Below are positions 24,005 to 35,639 of a stretch of DNA of 64,000 nt, in pieces. The notes beneath the pieces are model-generated. The model worked only from the letters and a program-made list of their open reading frames with translations, made no database searches and was not told the origin of the DNA. A program made the translations under genes and the position numbers. The stretch's first letter is position 1, and each line of letters opens with the position of its first letter. This DNA is from Chinchilla lanigera (taxonomy: Eukaryota > Chordata > Mammalia > Rodentia > Chinchillidae): positions 5,885,088 to 5,949,087 of the forward strand of contig NW_004955470.1 in assembly GCF_000276665.1 (NCBI RefSeq), given 5' to 3'.

Positions 24005-24199
24005 AGCTCTAGACTTCATAAATGGAAAATGGTATTCAGTGAAATGTCTCCTCTCTGTCCTTGTCTTTGTCTGCTGACTTCCTACTCTTGTCCTCCACAG
24101 TCTCCCTGTTTGTAGTTTCTCTTGGAACATCTCAGAGTTTCTTCACGCATTAACAAGCCGGCATGCATGCAGCATGTTAGACCCAGCAGAGCAAGCACG

Positions 24200-24705
24200 C
24201 AGTGGGCATGCATAGGGCAGACTGGACTCTCGTGACTCACTGTGCTAAACAGCTCCTAAGAAGGCTCCCCAGGTTCCCTGCCTCCTGGTACTCACTGCCT
24301 TGCGTGAGGACTTCTGGTGGGATGCTGCATGCATGCTCCTTCGCTCATCTCCTTGGCTTGCTCTGTGGTTGCAAGCTGCCATGCCCAGTGGAGCAGTACC
24401 CATGGCAAGGAAGCAAGGGGCATCCTTCAGGCAGTGCCAAAAGGGACTCAGGCTCTCGCCTAGTAGCCCAGAAAAATCTGAACCCTGCTGCCAACCCCAA
24501 GAGTGAGCTTCGAAGTGGATCTTCTTGCAGTGACGCTTGAGGAGACCATGGTCCTGACTGATGCCTTGTGAGCATCTGTGACAGACACTGAGCCAGAGGA
24601 CCCCGTGAAGCCACACCCGATTCCTGACCCACTGAAACGATGATCTCACAGGTGTTGTTTTAAGCCATTAAATCGTGGAATCATTTGGTAAGCATGGATA
24701 AGGAA
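24200..24705 (+). mobile_element. MLT1-like LTR, sense, decayed
   Basis: The 3' part reads gagccagaggaccccgtgaa, attcctgacccactgaaacg and gttttaagccattaaatcgt, the familiar end of an ancient mammalian LTR. The 5' boundary is approximate. Confidence 0.55.
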
Positions 24706-24880
24706 CTTATATGCTAATGGACAATATTAACTTTTTGACAATATTAATATTTAGCATGTCTTTTCTTCAAGATTTCTCCCAGTTACTCAAGTCAAACCAT
24801 CTGTAGCCACTACTGAGGCTGAATTGGTAGTGTCATATTTCCCAATGGTCACATTTTAAAAGTAAAAATAAAGAGGTGAA

Positions 24881-25495
24881 CAAGAAAACAGCCTGTTGCT
24901 AGACACAGGTGCAAGTCTCTCGGTCCTTCTTTTCAATCCTGGCCTTCCTTCCAGCCATCATACCTCAGTGAAAGGAGTCACTGGTGAGGAGGTAATATGC
25001 TATTTTTGACAACCCTTAGGCTGTAACTACTTATTAGATCCTTCTTGCATATCTCTGTCTTCCTGAGAAACCACTTTGAAGATACCACCACGTATTACAG
25101 CAGCCATTGATATTTTCCTACTAATCTATCCATAACTGTGTTGTTTGTAATGTTCCTATCCTATTTCATAATGTATGTTTATTATTATGTGTTTCCTACA
25201 ACAACCATTGAGAATCGTTAATGATTTTTCAATAGGTCACTCATGTATAGCTCTATTTATTTTCTTTAGAAGCCACTTTGAAGATACCAAAGTATAGCAC
25301 AACAACTCTTGATAATCTCCTACCTCTTTTGTCTCTAATGCACTATTATTTGTCTATTTGTTTTCCTGAGAAACTATTTTGTAGATAATAAGATGTAAAA
25401 CGATAACCATTGATAATTTCCTACCATTTTGTCTGTAATATGCTAAGTCCCCCCTATTATTATGTTATCCTTGTTTTACTCTTTAAAATAAAAAA
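24881..25495 (+). mobile_element. Retroposed element carrying four 101-bp tandem units, unknown source
   Basis: A 17-bp direct repeat, aaaaataaagaggtgaa, flanks the segment (24864-24880 and 25496-25512). The segment ends in an A-rich tail with an aataaa word, as expected for LINE-driven retroposition of an RNA. Within it, the motif ccattga or its variants (ccattga, ccattga-g, ctcttga, ccattga) starts at 25104, 25205, 25306 and 25407, an exact 101-base period. The units also share (t)cctgagaaac.actttgaagata. About 180 bases of non-repeated sequence lead the element. There is no open frame of note. I do not recognise the source RNA or a known repeat family. Confidence 0.75.
25060..25465 (+). 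repeat. Tandem repeat, 4 diverged units of 101 bp
   Basis: Units start near 25061, 25162, 25263 and 25364. Units 1, 3 and 4 align well through gagaaac.actttgaagata and ttgataat.tcctac. Unit 2 keeps only its middle part (acaacaaccattgagaatc). A partial fifth unit may precede at about 24990. Confidence 0.75.
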
Positions 25496-25512
25496 AAAAA
25501 TAAAGAGGTGAA

Positions 25513-27325
25513 ATAGTATTTTTAAGCCAGCCTACAATTTTAGCACAATAATGTACAAACCGAGCATTCAACAGGTGTACCTGACAAGCCACCCCTCTAC
25601 TGTACAACCCAACCTCGACCCCTTGTCAGAAGCTGGGGGTGTCTGAGTCTTCAGGAGGGTTTATCAGTTTCCTGCTCACTCTGAGCCCTTGGCCCCTTTG
25701 TGTCTTTTCTGACAGCAATCTCCTTGCACTTCTGCTTAACGGAACACACTGGACAAGCCTGGCAAGTAATGGCCTTCGTAACTTGGAGAGTAGTGGTGCT
25801 TAGACAGGAGACAGAGAAGGCTCTGGTCAAAAAGTCAGTGCAATTGCACATCTCCTCTGACAATTCCTGGTAGGTGTCAGGATCCTACAGGCTTATTTTG
25901 TCTGAGTTACATGTATCAGTGAATAATATCACTGCAAATTCTGATGCAGCTTTTCATGGCATGCTGCAGTGTCAGCGTGGGCTTCATGCAAGAGCTGGGA
26001 AGCAGAAGTGAACATGTATTTTCAGGACAATGGGTTCAGGGGTCATGTCCTAGGAAAATGGAGCCCTGGGCAGCCTTGTAACATGTCTCATAAAACTCTG
26101 ACCACCCGGCAAGGGACATCTGAGCACCAGTTACTCTAACCGATCTCTTGCCCGTTCCTCTTGGATGAGGTTAAGACTCACAGTAAATCACGGAAGTTAC
26201 TTGAAATTTCTGAAAGAATGATGTATTTTGAAATGTGTGCTGTTTGTTCTTTTTACTTGGAATTATAATTCTAGCCAGGGGAAGCTGAGCAGCCTGGAGG
26301 GACCTCTTCAATGCAATAACAGGAACACCAGGTCCTCTTCCCTCGAAATCTCATGGCTCTTCCACCCAGAAAAATGCAAATGCCAGACAAAGATCATGTG
26401 ATTGTGAAAACATAAAAATGCTCCATCTTTTCCATTTTGGGCAGTGCAGGCCACAGTGATGAAGTCGTATTCTTGGAACACATTAGACTTGAAAATTGCT
26501 TCCTCTTGAAAGAATTACAGGGAATGAGGGCTATATGTACTCTATCATTTCTATCAAAAGACAACACAGCTTAGAAGTAGCGCTTTTACTGGGAATGGCT
26601 TGTCCCCAAAGATGGTTTTAAAATTCTTGTCTTTGTTTGTTACAAGGACTTCTAGAAAATTAGTTTCTGAACTTGATGTTCTTGGTATTAAAGGATTGAA
26701 TTCCCTGGGCTGAATGACAGTAAATACAGTGTGTAAAAAAGAACAGCATCTTTTCCTGGGAGGACATAGAGAGGTCAGAGGATACGGACTGGGGACACAA
26801 AGTTTTCTTGGCTGTACATATTCCATGATGGGCACTTCTTTTTTTGTTATAGTTTTAAATAATTATTAGCATGTGTTTTTGATACATAACTGCATTCATT
26901 TTGAGGATTACTCTTTGAAGAGGAATTCATACTGAACCAATGGGGAAGTGAGATGCATACATAAGGATTTGGCCCAAGTCGGTGATGATGATGAGTATTC
27001 ATTGGTAGTAAATTAATAAACAGGTTGTCTATTCTGTTTGAGGACTAATACTTTGCTTATTTAACTGATAACTGTTGATGGTAAGAATTCACTGACTCTA
27101 GAAAGGTCACACATACATTAGGTTAGGATTCGTTCTTTGGTTTTAAATATCGGGTTCTGCATTTTGGGGCTGTTGTTATTGATGAATGAATTCTAACCAG
27201 GGTCCCTAAGTACGAGATTTATTGGAACAGACAAACTGTTAGAATCAGCAAGGAGAACCAAGTTAATCTTTTAATTAGAAAATATATGTACTTGAAGCCA
27301 CGCCAACTTTCGTGGGTTGCTTGAC
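25513..27325. other. Intronic sequence, unassigned
   Basis: No exon or clear repeat was recognised. Confidence 0.35.
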
Positions 27326-27329
27326 TATG

Positions 27330-27535
27330 ACACAGCCCAGTCATTTGTGAATTTTGCCGCACACTGGAACCAACTGAAGATCTTCAAAAAATATTGATGC
27401 CTGGCTCCCACCCCACCTGTGCTTCCTGAGATAACAGGTTTGGGGTGCAATCTGAGTGTCCAGATATTCCAAAGTTCCCTTGGTGAGTCTGATTCACAGT
27501 CAAGTTTAACAACCTTGTATAGCACAGTAAGAACT
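27330..27535 (+). mobile_element. hAT-Charlie non-autonomous fragment (MER5-like)
   Basis: The pattern atattgatgcctggctccca, ccccacctgtgcttcctgag, aggtttggggtgcaatctga, ttggtgagtctgattcacag and agtttaacaacc follows the MER5-type layout. Confidence 0.6.
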
Positions 27536-27876
27536 GGGCCGAGCTCGAAGAGCTGCAGGTCAGAATAGCTGTACAGCTTGGATAGTTTTCTCCTAAGGTT
27601 TAGTTTGTCCACTGTTAAAAGGGGATGACTGTCAGGACTCAAATTAGATAACACAGGTGAACACCCAGGATCAACTGCAAAGCCTTACAGGTTCTCAGTA
27701 ATGGCTTCAGCACTGCTTGGGGAGTTTTACAAAATCTTTGTTCATGGGCCTTATCCTCAGGCATTCTGGTTTTACTGGTCTTGGATAGGCCACAGTGTAC
27801 CCCTAAGTTTATGTGCTGAACCATAATCTTGGCCTTAGTGTGCATCCTTACGAGGCTATTCTCTAGTTTTAAAATG

Positions 27877-28032
27877 CTAGCCAGGCATGGTAGCACATGC
27901 CTGTAATCCCAGTACTCAGGAGGCTGAGGCAGGAGGATTGTTGGAAGTTCGAGACCAGCCTGGGCTACAAAGTGAACTCAAGGCCAGCCTGAACTGCACA
28001 GTGAGACACTGTCTCAAAAAGACAGAAAAAAA
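27877..28032 (+). mobile_element. B1 SINE with internal duplication
   Basis: Contains gccaggcatggtagcacatg, cctgtaatcccagtactcag, gaggctgaggcaggaggatt, two tandem agaccagcctgggct/aaggccagcctgaact segments, and gagacactgtctcaaaaaga with an A-rich tail. It is well preserved. Confidence 0.93.
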
Positions 28033-29905
28033 GGCGCTCGTATAATTGTCTTCTGTGACTAACACAAGTTCTCTGATGTCTTTTCCAATTTGCAGAGTTT
28101 TATGTTGGGCAGTCAGTTACATAGGCTATATCAGAATTAACTGCCGCAGGAGAACTACCTGCTTTCTGGAGTAAGTCGACAGTACTGAGCACTAAGGCCT
28201 AAGATTTACAAATTTAAACTTTCTCCACTGAATCTATTTAGTTGCAGCTTCCCCCCAAATGTCATAAGGACCAAAAAACAACATAACAAAACAAAGCAAA
28301 AACCAAAACACTCTCTTTGCTCCGGACATCCGTGAGGTTACTTAAGATTCATTAAAGAATTTTAACAACTCTGTCCTCTGCTGTGTGGCTCCTTCTGCCT
28401 CCTGTGATTGTGAGGACCAGTCCAGAACTGGATATTACAGAGGTTCAACCCAGAAACGGTCCAGTTCCTAGAACACACACCCTCATGATTTTGAACCTGT
28501 GATTTGGAGGCTTTATACTGACCCACTAATCCTCTCGGCTGCAAACATAATAAACTGATAATTTAAATGTAAAAAAAGGAAAGACTTCTATGTTCTATAT
28601 TTTAAAAAAAATCCCATTAGCTACTCATTGGATTGGCAGACTGGTATATGATCCCCCAAAGAAGGCATTTCTGTGAATTCAGCTTTAGTGCTTCCACTTT
28701 TGTAATATTTTGCATATTATATCTGGTACTTCCAGAATTTTTCATTATAAGCTAATCCAGGTGGCCTGACTACATGAATCAAATAAATGCAATGGCTTGA
28801 AAATTAAGCCAAGTATATTAAATATTATAAACTAATTGTCAGGTAGACACACTGGATTTTGCAATAAGAAACAAGATTACCCAGTCAACATGGCTCTCTA
28901 CCACCACTTACAACCTCTTGGTGGTTGTTCAGATCAAGGTGACACAGAAGGTATCACACCATGTGAAAGAAATTCTGCCGTAGCAGCTGCAGAGGAGGGT
29001 TCCATTGACTGGGCTGGAAACAGGGCCACCAGAAGCGACCACAGCCGCCCATCAAGAAGGTTTCATCATTTTCCCATGGTTCTGCATCAAGTATGTTCTG
29101 AGTTTAAGTAAAGATGAGTAAAATCACAGAATCAAGTAATCTGCTGCTTGTTCTACATTTTACGCGTTCATCTACTTGACTTTCCAGTGGTAAAATGAAT
29201 CCAAGTGCCAAGATAATATTTCATGTGAAAAATTTTAAGTGGGGATGTAGATCTTTGAAACACATTCTGAGTGTAGTAAAGTGCTGCTTCTCCCTACTGA
29301 AAATTGTGATAAATTTAGTCACCATTCTAGAAGTGACACTGTAAAGCCTGCCTACGTGGGTCTACTCATTGGTGGAAGATGGGAGGGAAGGGATGGAACA
29401 TTCCCTGTTCCAATGAAGATTTCCTATTGCAGGTGAGTCATGAATGCTGACCTATAGTTTGGAGTTAAAATGGCAGAAAACCAACTGGTCTCTGGGTCCA
29501 TACTCTGTGAAGAGTAAGAAGTTAATCTTGGAATAATTTCCCCCCACCACCCCTGGGCTCATGGCTCCAAGGAGATCATTCTTTTCTGACTGAGCTAGTG
29601 GATCCTCCCCATGGTATAATATGGTCTCTATTCTTGTGTCTTTGCTAAAATGTTTCTCCTCTCTTCACCAGTGGTTGTGGGCTGGTCACCTTGCATGGTG
29701 AAAGGCTGGGCAGACTTTACCCCTTTTAACAGGTTCCCAGCCTATACTTGCACAAAATACAAGTAAATAAACCCCTAACAGCAGTCTAAAAGGAATGATC
29801 TCAATGGTAAAAGGTTTTAGATTCTGTGGCAGCCCCCAGATGCGCCATTTTACCTTCATCCAATTTCAAAGCAGCCATTCCTGCTCCAGAGCCTAAAGAG
29901 GGTGC
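28033..29905. other. Intronic sequence, unassigned
   Basis: No exon or named repeat was recognised. A 91-codon frame at 28836-29111 has no recognisable motif. Confidence 0.35.
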
Positions 29906-29911
29906 ATTAGT

Positions 29912-30252
29912 CAGCTTTCTCACTGCAGAAACACAATACCCGACAACCACAGCTGAAGGGAGGAGAGGGCTAAGTTGACTCATGGTTTGGAGGGATTCAG
30001 GCCATGGTTAGCTGGATCCAAGGCAGAAACCACACAGCAGAAGAGCATGGTAGCTCAAAGATGCTGAATTAAGAGCAGCTAGGAAGGCAGAGCAGGGAAA
30101 CAGCGCCAGAGAGGAAGGGTCGAGCCACCCTATGTGGAACTCGAAATCCTATCTCCATGACGTACCCAGACACACTCAGAAGTGTGCTTTACTAACCCCG
30201 CCCAGGTAGCTCCCAGGCCAATCCAGTTGATGGAATTAAGTTTAGCCACTAC
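29912..30252 (-). mobile_element. Rodent MaLR LTR (ORR1/MT-like), antisense
   Basis: The plus strand begins tgcattagtcagctttctca and contains gactcatggtttggagggat and ttcaggccatggttagctgg. It ends ccaggccaatccagttgatg then aattaagtttagccac. This is the reversed rodent MaLR LTR layout. A relative in the same orientation is at 44777-45232. Confidence 0.78.
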
Positions 30253-30744
30253 TGACGGTCTGGTGGAATCTGGGAGATGGGGTAATGTGACATCAACTCC
30301 AGGCAGCATTACCCTCAATGGTCCTTGACAACTAGGAGCCAAGTCTGCTCAGAATAATGTCATATCACAGCCTTTCTCATCTGTGGCAATATTAACCCAT
30401 TAAGTCCTCTTCCACTGACTGCCTATATGTGCCAGGCACTGTGCAGCCCATGGAGATTAGCCATGAAGAAGCAGCTCCTGCTCTGCTAGTGCAACAGCTC
30501 AGGATCACTGAACTTTCTCATACAGGAAAACAGTTCCAAGATCTTTTGAAGAAGCCTCTGAGTGCCGCAAGTTTGGGACATTAACTGCAAAACAGATAGA
30601 AGGGTCTACAAATGTAACTTTACATGGCCAAGAAACACGTGCTACCTAAAATTTACCCCTGGCTGCCGGGTACTTTCTTCAGTGCCACCCATGCTGTCAT
30701 TTCTAATAAATAGCTAAATACACAGAAGTGCACACCCTGGAAAT

Positions 30745-30832
30745 AATTTTTTTTATAGCGCTGGGATCAAGCCCAGAACCTTGCACACAGTAGGCAAGAT
30801 AAGTGCTCTACCATTCGGCCCTGTGCTTGCTG
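30745..30832 (-). mobile_element. ID SINE, antisense, diverged
   Basis: A T-rich start, then gctgggatcaagcccagaac, cttgcacacagtaggcaaga and gtgctctaccattcggccct match a reversed ID body. Confidence 0.8.
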
Positions 30833-31204
30833 ATTCTTTTTGACCAGCATCCGGCTAGGAACATGCTTCCAAGAGAACAGAGGTGTTTCTGGACAGCAGT
30901 GGAAGTGGTCTCATCAGATTAACTAGGCAAGTCGTGAGAATGAGAGATAAATTTAAGCAAGGACGGGAGAGGGAATGACTTCAGTGTGTTCTGACATAGA
31001 GGAGGCTGAGTTCTGAGCCGGGAGAATGGGAGGAGAGGCCACATCAGCTGGCCTGAAGGATACAGAAGGGGCAGCAAGAAAACAGGGCAAGAAAACACAG
31101 GGCCTAAAGAAAAAACCCAGGCTAGCAAGCAGTCAACTAGTTTTAAATAAACTTTTATCTCATCTTGCATTTATATTTATAGCAAAGCTATGATAACTGA
31201 GTTC

Positions 31205-31515
31205 TCAAATACCAATGGTCTTTTACTTAGGATGGTTTGATTGAGGAGTTTTTGGCCCTTCAGCAGTGTGAGGATGTAGCCAAACTATCACTTGCTGTTC
31301 ACTTTTAACTCAATAAATTACATGAGAGATTCAGCACTTTATTATAAATTAGGCTTTGTAGTAGATGATTTTGCCCAACTGGAGCAAATGTGTTCTGAGC
31401 ATGTTAAAGACAGGCTGAGCAAAGCTATGATGCTAGGGAGGGTAGGTGTATTAGATGCACTTATGATTTAGGATATTTTCAAGTTGTGATGGGGTTGTCT
31501 GCATGTAGCCCCAGC
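31205..31515 (+). mobile_element. Tigger-type DNA transposon 3' part
   Basis: The words actcaataaattacatgaga, gcactttattataaattagg, gatgattttgcccaactgga, gtaggtgtattagatgcact, ttttcaagttgtgatggggt and ttgtctgcatgtagccccag run in the order of a mammalian Tigger element. Confidence 0.8.
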
Positions 31516-31712
31516 CTTCGTCATGGAGCCAAGGTTGGGTTTGTCAGGTTTCCTCACTATGAAGTCACTCTTTTACCTCCTCTTCAGCCTGTACATGGAA
31601 GTCACTAAGCACAATCCATACTTGAGGAGGAGGGAGTTACGATCCTCCAGGAACAGGCAGTATCTACACAAATTATTCTGAATTCTTCTGCATAGGAAGT
31701 TTGTCCATATAT

Positions 31713-31774
31713 GCATCCATCCATCCACCCATCCATCCATCCATCCATCTATCCATCTATGCATCCATCCATCT
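31713..31774. repeat. (CATC)n microsatellite
   Basis: About fifteen imperfect CATC units, interrupted by CACC, TATC and GCATC variants. Confidence 0.95.
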
Positions 31775-31854
31775 TCTTTTATTTATATCAGTATAGTCTT
31801 TTGCATATTTATTTCTATGATGGATTATATCCTAATACTTGCCAACTGTTATAA

Positions 31855-31899
31855 AATCTCATAAAAACTACTAGACTGAGTAGTAGTTTTTATCAGATT
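31855..31899. repeat. 19-bp inverted repeat with 7-base loop
   Basis: The arms aatctcataaaaactacta (31855-31873) and tagtagtttttatcagatt (31881-31899) pair with one mismatch. The loop is gactgag. It is AT-rich. Confidence 0.85.
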
Positions 31900-31999
31900 C
31901 TTGAGTAGTTCTGGGACTCTGTAGGTACAGCAAAGGGGCAGAGACAAATGGAATCGCCATGTACTGCCAACTGCTGGAACAGGTTTAAATTGAAGGCTT

Positions 32000-33029
32000 T
32001 CCATTACCTGTGCAAAGTGGATAAAATTGTGGCCAAGCAGACGTTTAAATCTTAGCAAAGCATTTGGAGCTGTGAACAGCAAAAGCAGGATTCTTTCCAA
32101 ATGACAGCTGTGTGTATCTGCACACACACACTCAAGCTGTCAAGGACACTCAATGGCCAGATGGAGTGGGGATCTTTGTCTCTTGGTCTTGCTTGGGTAT
32201 TCTGATTTGTGTGCCATGTTGGACACTCTTTCCTTGGCCTGCTCCTTGTGCATTTTCTCTGACTTTCCCGGCTCTCTCTGACTTCCCATTTCCTCTGATG
32301 CCCCTGCTGGCCACTCTTCCAGAGGCTTCCATCGCCCTCGGATCCCTCTGTCAGTTCCCTTCTGCATTTCCCATCTCCACATCTACTGCCAAGTGTGACC
32401 CACGGGCAGCTCCCAGAGGACAGTGCCCCTGGTGTTGCCACACTGTGACCTCTGGAAGGAATGGCCTTTTATCTCCCTGGGCATCTTCAGCAAAGTGCCT
32501 GGCACAGATTAACCATAAAATACACAGTGGCTATGACTGCATTAATCTCGCTTGGATGGGACTACACCGTGATTTGCTTGAAACCAGAACCAGTCATGTC
32601 CCTATTGAAAACCCAGCCTGCATTACCAAATTTAGTACCCAGGGCAGCAGCAGCGTTGCCACCCACCTTTGCATGTGTGCAAGGATTTGTGACTTCCTCT
32701 CTCTCCTTCCTCTGGAGGACGAGACACCTAGTGGTGTCTGTGTATTTCCAAAGCTTTCTCTGTCCCTTGCCATACAGAGTCAGGTCACCAGCTTACTAAC
32801 TCACCCACTCGCGCTCTCCCTCCAGTCCTTTCTGCGGTTCCAGGACCCATCTTGCTGCAACCTGTCTGCAGTTTCATTCTCCACACTTGCTGCTTCCGTG
32901 GACACAGCGGGCTCATCACAGGTCAGCCTCAGCTCACTGAATGGCTGCCCGTCCCTCGCTGGCGCCCAAGTCTGGAGCAGCACCAGGTCCTTACAGTGCC
33001 CTTTCTCTGCTCCTTCCTCCTCTCTGTTC
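32000..33029. other. Pyrimidine-rich intronic stretch with long plus-strand open frame
   Basis: An open frame runs 32112-33206 (364 codons). Its predicted product is rich in S, L, P and C, with no domain. An L2-like 3' end may lie at about 32440-32525 (ttttatctccctgggcatct, gcaaagtgcctggcacagat). I do not call a gene. Confidence 0.4.
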
Positions 33030-33168
33030 TCCACCATTTCTCGCCTTCAGAGGCCACTGCAAAGGGCACATCTTCTGCATGTTCAGCGACCTCAGTTAAT
33101 CACCCTCTACGCTGCATGTCTGCCACCCTGTATTGCAATTATTTGTCTTCAAGTGTGTCTCAGGCACC
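33030..33168 (+). repeat. Left arm of a dispersed inverted duplication
   Basis: Matches the reverse complement of 35298-35444 across its length, for example the shared words ccctctacgctgc, catttctc.cc and ttcaag.gtgtctcag. It differs by substitutions and a 12-base insertion in the right arm. It could be two copies of an unnamed interspersed repeat (an L2-type 3' end is possible). Confidence 0.85.
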
Positions 33169-33761
33169 TGAGGCATGGGCTCCCTGGACCTTACTCCTCT
33201 CTGTAGGAGCGCTGGGCGGGGCTTTCATTATACAAAGCAGAGTCACTCCTGTCACACCCGCCTAACACGGAGTCAAAGAGGGAAAGGGAAACACTCAGCT
33301 CATGGACACCCGGTCCAGCAATAACTCACAGACGCGAGCCAACCAACCAGCCTGCTCTTTCTTTAAGGCTGTTTTTACTTAGCAGCCATCAAGGAAACTG
33401 CCAAGTATGACCTTAAGACTAGCTTTACATAGCGACCGCCACCACTTGGCAGTCAGAACTTGCGAGTTCCCCAACCGCCCAAAGAGCCAAGGAACTCTCC
33501 GTTCAGAATCACTTGTCTGGATTTCTCTGTCCTACAAGTCTCCAAACTTCTCTGTTCTCCGGACACATCACAGGCCACTTCTACTGATGCACATGAGTCC
33601 TGGATTAAAATCTTCTTCTTTATTCCTAAATAAAAATGTCTCTGTTGGAGATTGGCTATGTTTCTGTTCAACTTCGATATGGACATGAACGACAGTTTAA
33701 CAGGACAAGCATAAGCACGCATTCCTTCATAACAGGGGACAAGACTTGCACTAGGTTTTGA

Positions 33762-33795
33762 TCCATGAAAGAAACAGGTCCATGAAAGAAACAGA
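33762..33795. repeat. 17-bp tandem duplication (2 copies)
   Basis: Unit tccatgaaagaaacagg, repeated once with one mismatch in the last base. Confidence 0.9.
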
Positions 33796-34615
33796 ATGCA
33801 TTCAACATCCATCTTCAGTGAGCTGAAAAATTGTAACAGTAAGCTACAGAAGCTTATTTTAAAAAATACAACACTTGAACTGATAATAAACATGTTCTTT
33901 AAAACTCCTCGTCAAGCTGACTTTAAAAACCCAAAGTGGTGGGGCAAGTACGTTTCCCACAGAATCAGAGCAGCAGTAGGAAACTGCTGAGAACGCTGAG
34001 CCTCCCTTGGCTGTGTTTCTGCTTATGAAATCACAGTTCCAGGGCTGAGGGAGCAGGTTCCTCTGTTAGAGAGACGGCTCTTTTGCAAATGAGAAGGGAA
34101 TCAAGGGACGCAGGGAGAGGGGCCGGAGGAAGGGGAGAGGGCTTAGAAAGAACTAAGACGCATTTTGTACGCAGCAAACTCCCCATGACGCATGCACTCA
34201 CTAAGTACTGCAAACGTGGGCTCATAAAAATAAGAATTAAGTAAAAATCAAACTTAAAAAGAAAAAAAAACCAAAACATACAAAAGTAACTGCTGGCTAT
34301 TTCTTATCCAGACATTTTCCCGGGAAAATTTGACTTTTCCAAATACATTTCAGTTGAAGACAGCCTAATATAATAAACGGGTTTTAAATTAAGAATTTAA
34401 GTTCTTTACTGGAGATTTTGTACGCAGGCGTGGTGGAGTCTCTTTTCTAGCACTTTCTTGATGAGAAGGCGGGGGCAGAGAGGCCAGGAAGAGGCATGGG
34501 GGAGGATGGAGATGCCAGCAACGGGCTGACTGGGTGCGCGGGTCCGGGATGTGCAGGGCGCAGAGAAGTGGCAAAGGCATGGGCCCTAGAATGGGGGCCT
34601 AAAGGACTCAGCCCA

Positions 34616-34763
34616 CGTTATTCCTCTTCCTCCTCCTCCTTCTTTTCCTTCTCCTCTTCTCCCTCTCTGTCTCCTCTTTCTCTTCTTCTGCTTTTTCCTT
34701 TCCTCCTGTCTCCTTCTCTTCCTTCTCTTCTTCTTCCTCTTCTCCTCTTCCTTCTCCTCCCGC
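34616..34763. repeat. Polypyrimidine tract (C/T on plus)
   Basis: About 145 bases almost free of purines on plus, rich in TTCC and TCC triplets, broken by a few G. The minus strand is correspondingly a polypurine run. Such tracts can adopt triplex or H-DNA. Open frames through it (Ser/Pro or Lys/Glu runs) are composition artefacts. Confidence 0.92.
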
Positions 34764-35297
34764 CAGGAATTGCTCCTCTGCCCGCCACCACACACTCCCT
34801 GCTGCTCCAGAAAACCTCAGGCTACGAGACTGGCACAGCTGGTCACCACCCCAGGCTGCCCCTGCCATTGCCCACTCCTCCTGTACGGAGCCCGCTCAGA
34901 GGGAAACTCGAGTCTCCGAGCTCACCAGGGACTCCGAGAGGGTCTTCCTGTGTACATGAGCTGAATCGTTTCCAGGAAGAATACAGACACGAGAGAGTTG
35001 TGCTGGAGTGCGTGAGCCTCCTGCCCTTCTGCAGCCTGCAGCGTGGCGAGGAGGTCCTTCGGGGCATCCAGAGTTGCTGACGGATGGTTGGTGACCACAT
35101 CTCCAGCCCTGCTCTCACAGAGCTGGCTTCACAAAGGAAACTTCCTGCCCTCACGGTCCTCAAAGGGGTCTCCTTCTATGAGCTTTGGAGTCAGGAAAAT
35201 CCTCCTAAGGGAGTGGTGAGCAACCGCTGCCCCGTTTCAGCCTCAGCACCTGTAGGGTTCTTATTTTTAGAGGTGAAGTGGCCCTGGTGATGACCAG

Positions 35298-35444
35298 GGT
35301 GGCTGAGACACGCTTGAAGGCAAATAATCGCAATACAGCGTGGCAGGTTCACGCTCAGACACGCAGCGTAGAGGGTGACTCACTGAGGTCGCTGAGCATG
35401 CAGATGTGTCCTTCGCAGCGGACCTTCGAAGGTGAGAAATGGTA
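35298..35444 (-). repeat. Right arm of the dispersed inverted duplication
   Basis: Reverse complement of 33030-33168. This copy keeps more CpG sites than the left arm. The two arms are separated by 2.1 kb. Confidence 0.85.
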
Positions 35445-35639
35445 GATAACCAAGACCAGTGGTTTCTGGACTTTTGCTGCCGCTGCCGGCAGTTCAACCT
35501 TTTCCTCAAGTCAGCTCTCACCAGTGGCTTAACCTTCCCACAGTGAAACTGGCGCCACCAGAAACTGGCATTGGACAGTGGCACAGCGGGTCACCTGGCC
35601 TCAGGGACAGGGGCTGGGTAATAGGACAGAGCCCGAGAT

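Noticed and set aside
31713..31774. CRISPR-like or minisatellite array
   Set aside because: A plain CATC microsatellite in a mammalian intron.
34496..35080. 194-codon frame with Ser/Leu/Pro runs
   Set aside because: Produced by the polypyrimidine tract. The minus-strand frames with Lys/Glu runs are its mirror.
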